Shown here: positions 32,106-39,523 of the stretch, piece after piece
Layout: each line of letters opens with the position of its first letter
How positions within the stretch are numbered: position 1 is the stretch's first letter
NCBI GenBank assembly: GCA_905250885.1
Contig: CAJNOQ010000892.1
Coordinates: 1 to 39,523 of the forward strand
DNA length: 39,523 nt
Direction: 5' to 3'
From: Didymodactylos carnosus
Taxonomy: Eukaryota; Rotifera; Eurotatoria; Philodinida; Philodinidae
The notes under the pieces: generated by a model
Told to the model about the DNA's origin: nothing
Databases searched by the model: none
The model's input: only the letters and a program-made list of their open reading frames with translations
Translations under genes and position numbers: made by a program

Positions 32106-34523
32106 AAATTTGTCTTGGGGAAGACATCAGAATTTTTTGTTCGTGAATCCTTTTTCATGAATAGTTATTATTGCTCAGTTATCTCTGATTATAGCTTTCA
32201 TTTATTATGAGCCCTTTATAACAAGAAAAGGAATCCACCAAATTTTTTCATTCAGGTTTTGCAAAATCAGCCAATTCTGTAGCTAGTACATTCGTTAAGG
32301 AAGTGAGTGGGAATCTCTCGGTCGAGGAACTAATACACCTATAACGAGGAATCGGAAGGACGATGCTAATTTTGTAGATGTAATACATATAGAAGAACAT
32401 TTAAACAAAGATTGAGCTGAATCTAACCATCGCCTGCACACTCACTACACTAGGGACACAGCTTTCGAAACTTTTCTAATGTGCAAAATACTTTGTTTCG
32501 ATGCGATTTTAAAATCAATCTGGATAATTTTTTCGTTAGTAATTAGTGCAAGTAGCATAGAATCATTCCTGTTTTTTTTTCATGTTTAAAAGCATTAAGT
32601 TGCCTAAAAATTCAATTTTCACTGTTTGCTGAGTTTTTGAGCAAATTCACTTCGTTGCTAGAGCCAATATATTATCCTATGAATGAGATATTCTGGTTGT
32701 GCTGCTGTCCTCTGTGCATCAAACAGAGTCGCCATATACGACTATTATCATCTGTTTCCAACGTGCATTTTTTTCATGCACGATCAAACAGTGACTTGAC
32801 GGCGACATTTACTAATATAAAAGATGATAGCTTGTAGTTAGTCAATAGTCTACTCAAGAATCCTCAATGCATTTAAACGATAATGAGGCATTATTCATAA
32901 CAATACTACACTTACAAGAATTTTCTGGATCCTGGAGTTTCTTATCTCTCTCCAACGAACGAAAGCCTGTCTGTCTAATTCACTTTTCCTTTTCTCTCCT
33001 TTTCATATATTATATATGTATAAAAGAGAGACGAGATCCTCCTCCAGACACAGGTAAAGACTCAATTGTTCCTCGGCAAGAATCTTGTGAGACTTGAACC
33101 TAAGAGGACGTCTTAATAGCAAATATCTCGATAATTGTAGCTTGTTCGGAAAAAAATGAAAGCAGGAAATGAATCTAGTTTTGAATACTACGTGTCATTT
33201 CTGTTTTATTGACTTTTCAAACAGGAAGTCGGCAGATATCTTCATTTCTACATAAACTGGAAAGAAGAACCCACAATTAGACATGACATGTCAATTAGTA
33301 CGTAAAGATATATCGCTTTCAGATGCAATATCTGTAAAAATAACTAGATTATTATTTAACTTAAGAAGAAGTTCACTCTACCCTATTTAATTCACTGCTA
33401 ATGTTAATCATAGAATACGACAGTATATATTTCAATATTAGTACTTGGTCAGATTAATAAAATACACGCTTCGTATCATCTTTGAAAAGACCTTAGTATT
33501 AAAAAATATTCCACGTCGAAGATTACAACGTCTTCTGAAAGAGACGACTAATGTTGATTATTCTTCTAGCAAATTTTTTATCTCTTTCCTCTTACCTATT
33601 ACATGCAATTTTTTTAACTGCGGTCAAAATAAGTTTTCATTATTTTTTATTATTACATTGACTATCAGCTTTAATCAATTAAAGTTAAAAATTCAATGTA
33701 AACAGAAAAGTAGAACATGGTCATCACGTTATTGATAGATACTCTATTTATTTATATCAACGATACTGCAAATATCTCTTTTACAGTGAATGGCTAAACG
33801 AAAAGATATTAATGAGTTAGTCCAGTTTATCATCTCTAAATACTCACATTTGTTTTAACAACATTCATGTTGAATGATTCGAATGTCATTATACTATATT
33901 CACTCAACAATATCGAAAATATCTGGTTGATGAAACAATACAATAGAATTTGTTATTTTATAAACAAAATCATTTTTAATAAACCCGATATAAAAGAACA
34001 AAACAAAAATGATCGATTTCAACGCTTTATATCTTCGATAATTTCCTACTCCTACTAGAATGAAGAATAGCTCGATTAGATGTGAGAAATGATAAAAAAA
34101 CTCGTCGTGATTGAACTTTTAATCAGATCGAACTAGTTATATCACACTTGTTTAGCACGAAATTAAAAAATAGTTTTAGTTGATATCCTTCATTAATGAT
34201 ACTTTTCACTAGATTATCGAGTAATTCTTATTCGACAATATAATCATGAACATTTTCAGCATTATTACCATTCGATAGTAATTAATAAATAAATATATAA
34301 AAAGAGACATAGCATTCTAGTGAAACTTCATTTTATGCAGTACGCAAAAAAAATCTATCGATCAAAAACTAATTTTCTTTTTGATTGTCCTTTTTTTTAC
34401 TAGCTCGTCTAGCTATCATTGCTTCTTGTTTGAGTGATGATATGACATTAATATTAACATCTTAATCTTGAACTCGTTATTATTGACTCATATCATATAT
34501 CGTTTTCTTTAAGAAGACAATAA
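32106..34523. other. Intergenic with a weak coding-like patch
   Basis: No gene is called. Plus-strand reading over 32258-33097 contains coding-like runs in three frames, with one in-frame TGA at 32413-32415, described under findings. The rest is AT-rich and nothing is recognised. Confidence 0.35.
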
Positions 34524-34578
34524 CTTATGTTACTTGCTTGAATATTCGGTTTACTAATAGTAAACCAAGTAACATGAG
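34524..34578. repeat. 55-bp imperfect hairpin
   Basis: Outer arms CTTATGTTACTTG and CAAGTAACATGAG enclose a perfect inner stem GGTTTACTA-A-TAGTAAACC. An unpaired bulge of about 12 nt lies on the left side. Its function is unknown. Confidence 0.5.
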
Positions 34579-34690
34579 TCACATCAATATTTATTTTTAT
34601 TAAAAGCGAAAATATGTCGATTTAATACATTTTTAATTTTAGACAATTTATTGGCTTATTTTTTATTAGTTACATTTAAATGAGAGCATA

Positions 34691-35128
34691 CCAGAGTTGC
34701 CAGATGGTCCACATTTTGAGAACAAATTCCGGATTTTTGAGATTTTTTTCTGCAATTTGTCTGCATTTTAAGTATTTTCTACTTTTGCAATTTTTTGTTT
34801 AAACTCATCGTTATCATACACTGAAATTTATAATTATTTCTAATCAACGTCAGAACTGCTTAAACTTATTTATTCTAATAAAGAATATAGTCCAAAAACA
34901 ACGTGTTAATTAAAATCGAGATTTACATTTCTGTTTGTTGTTCTATTATGTTGCATTGAGTAAAACCACAAAGTGCAAGAACAAACATTTTTTTGACTTT
35001 CTACTTGTGAAAAAGGATGAAGTTAGACCATGAAAATGCGTTTCCGTTTTCTGACAAAATTTTTCACAATTTTTCGCATTTTGAAATTTTTATTCTGCAT
35101 TTCTGACTTCAGCATCTGGCAACTTTGG
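34691..35128. mobile_element. 438-bp terminal-inverted-repeat element (CCAGAGTTGCCAGATG)
   Basis: The left end CCAGAGTTGCCAGATG and the reverse complement of the right end, CCAAAGTTGCCAGATG, differ at one base in 16. The subterminal sequence is T-rich on the left and has AAATTTTT/CGCATTTTG motifs on the right that pair weakly. The ends resemble hAT-type termini, but the flanks (AGCATA and CATTATG) give only a poor duplication. It is non-coding, so it is a non-autonomous element or a decayed copy. Confidence 0.6.
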
Positions 35129-35940
35129 CATTATGTGAACTGTTTACTTTTGTATTATTCTTCTAATAAAACCATAAATTGATACATTGATTAGGATACT
35201 TTGATTTGCGTTTTCGTATTGGTTTGATTAGAGTTTGCAACAAAGATGACATTGGTTTGTTAAATATGTGATTTGATTTAAATAACAAGGAAAAAATAAG
35301 ACGAACTGGCACGTTTAGATAAAATATGAGTAGAAACAATGCCATATTTGAAAGGACCAAGAGTAGGATCTAAAGTGAATGAGGAAAACTCACTTTATAA
35401 CTCTCGGCAAAGGAAAAGCGCGTCTACCTGCAGTTCCCGTTCCTGCAAATTCAAATGTTAGACAGAAGAAATGGGAAACTACTTCATATAGATTACGCGC
35501 CCTCTATACGTCTCATTATGACTATTTATTGGTTGTAGCTGACCAATAGCAAGAGAATGTAGTGCACCCTATGGGGTGTGCAGAGAAAGAAAAAAAAAAT
35601 GCAAACATTTGTATTGTTGAGCGTTGACGTTTGTTATGTATGTTATGTTTTTCAACATTTTTTTAGCAGAAAGATCTGTTTATCTTTCATCTCCATTTGT
35701 CCTGTTTATTGACAACGAATTTCTGTATATTAATTAGTTTTTTGGTAGTGATGATCTAATTTATAAAAGTTATATGTTGCATCACTCAAACTATTAGCTA
35801 TAAACAGTTTTAAATTTGAATAAAATTGAATGCATAACTATCAATTTTCTTAAAAGTCATTGACTTTAGTACAAAGTCAAGAAAAGACATCTGTTCTTTT
35901 TTTTATTAACACTTTCTATAAGAGAATAGATTTTATAATT
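35129..35940. other. Intergenic; possible CCAAT-box pair
   Basis: TATTGGT and ACCAATA lie 8 bp apart near 35526-35548, in a locally less AT-rich patch, followed by a small palindrome around CACCCTATGGGGTG. This could be promoter-like, but no downstream gene was found. Confidence 0.25.
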
Positions 35941-36313
35941 AGAGATCTGCGCCCGTGAAACGCCCATTATCGATGGCCTCTTTTACGCTAACGCCAAGGG
36001 CCACTAAAATTTTTGATGTTTCACGTTGGAAGGAAAATTTTTAAACATCAGCGCCGATAAAGAACTCTTGTCCTCATTGAACAGAACAAGAAAAGAACAT
36101 GTAAACATCTGTTTTTAAGACGTTAAAAATCAGCAGAAACAAAAATTAGCTTGACTTCAAGAAAATACATACAGTAAAATTTCGCTGCCAATAAAAAAAA
36201 ATCTAACATTTGCCACGTTCACCAACGTCGCAACAAAGACTTTTGTCAGTCGAAGGCGAAGAAATTTTATTGAGATGGACGCTGTCGCTGAGTACTTTTT
36301 ATCAGTGCAGATC
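35941..36313. repeat. Candidate 370-bp element with short AGATCTGC termini
   Basis: AGAGATCTGC at the left end pairs with GCAGATCTTT at the right end. The interior is GC-richer than its flanks near both ends and non-coding. The inverted terminus is only about 10 bp, so the call is weak. Confidence 0.3.
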
Positions 36314-39231
36314 TTTGTTTTTAATAATCATAATTTAATGGTCAATTTTCTTATTTAGTTTTAAACACAATCTCGACATATGTTTTTCTTTGTATCCGTC
36401 CAGATTTCAACTTAATTAATTTTTTTCTTACTATGTTTGATATTCATTGCTGATTATGTTTCAAATTTAGATTAGTTGTGGAGAAAAGAGAATGTGTCGA
36501 CTGTCTAATTACCTTTTAACTTAGCCATCAGATCTTTTCATATAGTGTTAGATACTTATCCTCTTCATGTTATGTTGACCACTATTGTGGAGATAACTAT
36601 TGAAAGTTCTTGCATTGTAAATAGTCTTTTAATTTATTATCTTCAACTGAGCATAACAGAATAACATTGATAACAGTCGCTGGATCTAAGTTAGAACGTC
36701 ATTGTATAACAATTTGGCTTCTATTTTGTACTATGTTATATTCATCTCTTTTATTAATCAATAATCGTTTAATTTCAGAAGAGTTAAACGTAGTAAATTG
36801 TGAACGAGAAAATCATGGCGTTTGCAACGTGTAAGAAACCATATTTTTTCGGAATATAAACAATTCGTTCTAGTCTCCGATTAGTAATGGAGAAGTACTT
36901 TTAACGTAAAAGGTAGAACAGATAATTAGTCACAAATGTTTAGCAAGGTTACTAATAGCGAACTTTGTCGCTCTGAATAACGAGAATATATCGAGTCAAA
37001 TTGGCTCAACGACCTCTGGGAAATATTTTTATGCTAAGGTCATCTTGTTCCTATATTCAATCTATAACAAGTTGTATTCAATTTGGCATTTATTTTCAAA
37101 CGAGTTAATCCTAGCTTTTTGCTATTTTTGTTAAAGTTTTATGTTTTTATCGTGAAGAAAATCCGATTAATTAGTTTTTAGAGTTTAATGATGATAGGAT
37201 TTCGATAAGTCAAGTTTTGAAATTTACAGTAATGCGTTTGGTCGATAGCAATTGCGTGTGCGTTTTTTTGTATATATCTACACTCATTCTTGTAAACATT
37301 GAATAAAAAAAGACCTATCCTTTAGGGGACATAAAAGAAAAGATCTTGATTAGTACATAAATATTCAAACGACGTGAAACAAATTGTTTCAGTAGTTTTG
37401 TTCTTTCTTCTTCTTTCATTTGCAAATGAACAAACATTGTATATCTGGAAGACATACATGTAAGAAAGAAAAAAGAAAGAAATGTTTTTCAAAGTCTTAT
37501 ATTCCTATCCTTTAGTTTTTATTTGATCGTTACTACAAGTTCTTACACACACACAATCTAGTAAAGTAGTTTTTAGAAGAAATTAGGGGTGAACAAAAGT
37601 TGAATCATTTAGTAAATGTTGTTGGACAGAGTTTCTTTTTTCGTTTTCTTCTTTTATTTTTTTGAGATATAAACCACTACATCTGAAAACTCTGAAAATA
37701 GTCTCACACATCTTTTAGTCGCGAATGAAGGTTTTATGATTCAATTAGTAAAATAGTTTCTAGAGGCAATAATTACACAGCGGTTGAATCAAATATATCT
37801 TAATCTATAGATCATATATTTTAATACGATTTGTTTGTCGACTAATGAAAATCGTCTCTAAATTGATCTAATGTTATTGACATACTTGACAGTTTAAGCC
37901 TTTCTTGTTTTTTACAATTTGTCTCATTAGAAAACCTTCGACAACAATCACACACATGCACTCTCCTCCTCTAGAGTCGAACTAACTATATTGAACAATA
38001 GTACAATAGAACAAGTGTTGACGAACACTAACACGTAAGAAGAAAAAATTGGAGATATTTAGAGATTAATCTCTTCTCTAGTTGACTATAGCTATTATTG
38101 GAAAGTAGTTTTTAATAAAACACGAACACAATTTCTACTATCAAACAGTTTAGAAGAAGAAAGAAAAAAAAATCTTTTTTTGTCTCTGTTCTGTACATGC
38201 AGTAAACCACTTTCTTGTCAATGTTCTAGCAAGGTTCTTATCTCTTGCTATTTTGGATAAGAACCTTTACATTTGTCTTGATGGGTCAGTTACGTTTTCA
38301 TTTCTTATTGTTTTTTTCATACCGTTATTTGAAAAAGATTTCTTAGCGATTATCAACAAATCACCTATGTGTTTTGTTCATTTCCGCGTTATATATAACT
38401 TGTAATTGTGCACTACAATCCTGCAAAATCCTTGCCAAAAAACAATTGAGTCTTTACTTGTATCCGTTAGAGAGGATCTCGTCATATATATTACTATTGG
38501 ATTACATTGGTATGCTTATGTTCGTACGGCTTTTTGTAAGAAATACAAGATACGGTTTTGAGATTAAAATTTTTATGTTGTAAATTGTAGTCAGAAATTA
38601 TCAGATAAAATCATATGTAAATTATTTAACAAGATCTTTGTCTGAAATGCTAAGAAGCAAGAATCTTGCAAGAAATAGAACAAGAAAATCGACTAGTAGA
38701 GGTGCTGTTATCTTGAAAAACTAAAAATCGATTCTGTCTATTGAATAAAATATATGGCTAATCTATTTGAAGAACAGCTTTAATTGTGTGTGCATGTTTA
38801 TATTCAAACTACGGAAGGAACATATTTTTAAACTACGGATATAAATTAGCATTGAAAACGTCAACGCACGAAAATTGTTCGATTGTATAAATCGTTCGTA
38901 GTTAACCTTTCTCTTTCTCTCTTCTTCTACTTAGGTATTTATTCTAGAAATCTATACAAAAAAATGTTCGTCGCTATTAAATATCTACTCTAGTTTCTTG
39001 TTATAGAGATACCATTCATTTTTGAGTTAAAAACAGGTTATGTGTACATTTATTCAAGTAGAAAATTGTAGAACTTAATGAAACTTATGGGAATTCTTTT
39101 CGATGACTTAATGATATGTAAATTTTGGCTAAATTAAAATATCACTTAGATTCTTTCTGAGAGAATACTGACTAGTATGAAAAGTCTGGTTAAATTGGAA
39201 CAATAAGATAAGTTCCATCTTTTTTATCATT
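36314..39231. other. Gene-free AT-rich DNA
   Basis: No coding sequence is supported. Purine- and pyrimidine-rich tracts near 37400-37480 can pair around a TTCATTTGCAAATGAA palindrome, and a small hairpin lies at 38231-38267. Otherwise I see nothing. Confidence 0.5.
38231..38267. repeat. Perfect 12-bp stem hairpin
   Basis: AAGGTTCTTATC and GATAAGAACCTT flank a 13-nt loop. No terminator function is implied in a eukaryote; it may be a transposon end or chance. Confidence 0.6.
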
Positions 39232-39313
39232 ATTAAAGTAGACAACTTCACCATTTTGACTAATGATGTACCGAGTGACGAGCGAAACATCTCAGAAATT
39301 TTGTCTACTTTAA
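39232..39313. repeat. Small inverted repeat (TTAAAGTAGACAA)
   Basis: TTAAAGTAGACAA near 39233 pairs perfectly with TTGTCTACTTTAA near 39301-39313, and weaker pairing continues outside into TCTTTTTTAT/ATAATAGAAGA. It is a possible small MITE. Confidence 0.5.
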
Positions 39314-39523
39314 AAATAATAGAAGATTATGATTTCTATTAAAAATTACTCAGTAGCGACAAAATCTGCTCTGCTTTCTGAACATATTTTAAAGGCTTTT
39401 TAAACTACGCAAGAGTGGCATCAGTTTGTTTTTCTCTCTTCAGAAATAATTGGACAATAGTAATATTTAAATTATAACTGAAAATAAATTCTCTTATGAG
39501 AATTTTCATAAACTTTCATGTTT

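Noticed and set aside
33060-33110. Possible tRNA-like stretch (GTGAGACTTGAACCTAAG)
   Set aside because: It superficially resembles a T-arm/3' end, but no cloverleaf with acceptor, D and anticodon arms can be drawn around it.
35526-35582. CCAAT-box pair and small palindrome as a promoter
   Set aside because: No gene was found downstream, so promoter function is unsupported; it is mentioned only as a weak note.
37400-37480. Hairpin of TTTCTTTCTTCTT and AAGAAAGAAA tracts
   Set aside because: The pairing is mostly between low-complexity purine and pyrimidine tracts, which are common by chance in this AT-rich DNA.

Overview
The window looks like nuclear DNA of a small-genome invertebrate animal. 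It is strongly AT-rich, and its genes are cut by many short GT-AG introns, mostly 52-65 nt. The two recognisable multi-exon proteins are clearly metazoan: a cytosolic M20 dipeptidase and the centriolar protein MPHOSPH9. Asn/Ser-rich proteins, compact introns and many small non-autonomous transposons would suit a bdelloid rotifer such as Rotaria or Adineta. That placement is inference; no marker gene here proves it.

Layout. All five gene models lie on the minus strand in the left 27 kb. From left to right they are: a small acidic prothymosin-like protein (42-563); a complete 14-exon CNDP2-type dipeptidase (4540-7211); a single-exon RRM/coiled-coil protein (10109-10906); a two-exon uncharacterised 525-residue protein (16128-18570); and a 15-exon MPHOSPH9 orthologue (19640-27143). 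Exon joins were worked out by hand from splice sites, reading phase and family similarity. Both long models stay in frame across every junction (1446 nt and 3618 nt).

Between and beyond the genes the DNA is filled with transposon debris and palindromes. There is a 652-bp non-autonomous hAT element with a perfect 8-bp target duplication, a 138-bp piggyBac-type MITE flanked by TTAA, and a frameshifted non-LTR retrotransposon relic. There are also several long foldback elements with arms up to about 280 bp, other terminal-inverted-repeat elements and some short tandem repeats. A possible decayed minus-strand gene lies at 8194-9014, and a weaker coding-like patch at 32258-33097. The right 12 kb (27.2-39.5 kb) holds no gene I can defend.

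The genes do not form a pathway. The dipeptidase is metabolic housekeeping, MPHOSPH9 belongs to the centriole distal-cap/ciliogenesis machinery, and the RRM protein and the 525-residue protein are unplaced. I see no operon, CRISPR array, tRNA, rRNA or defence cassette. The most unusual feature is the density of long perfect or near-perfect palindromes, which could yield double-stranded RNA if transcribed.
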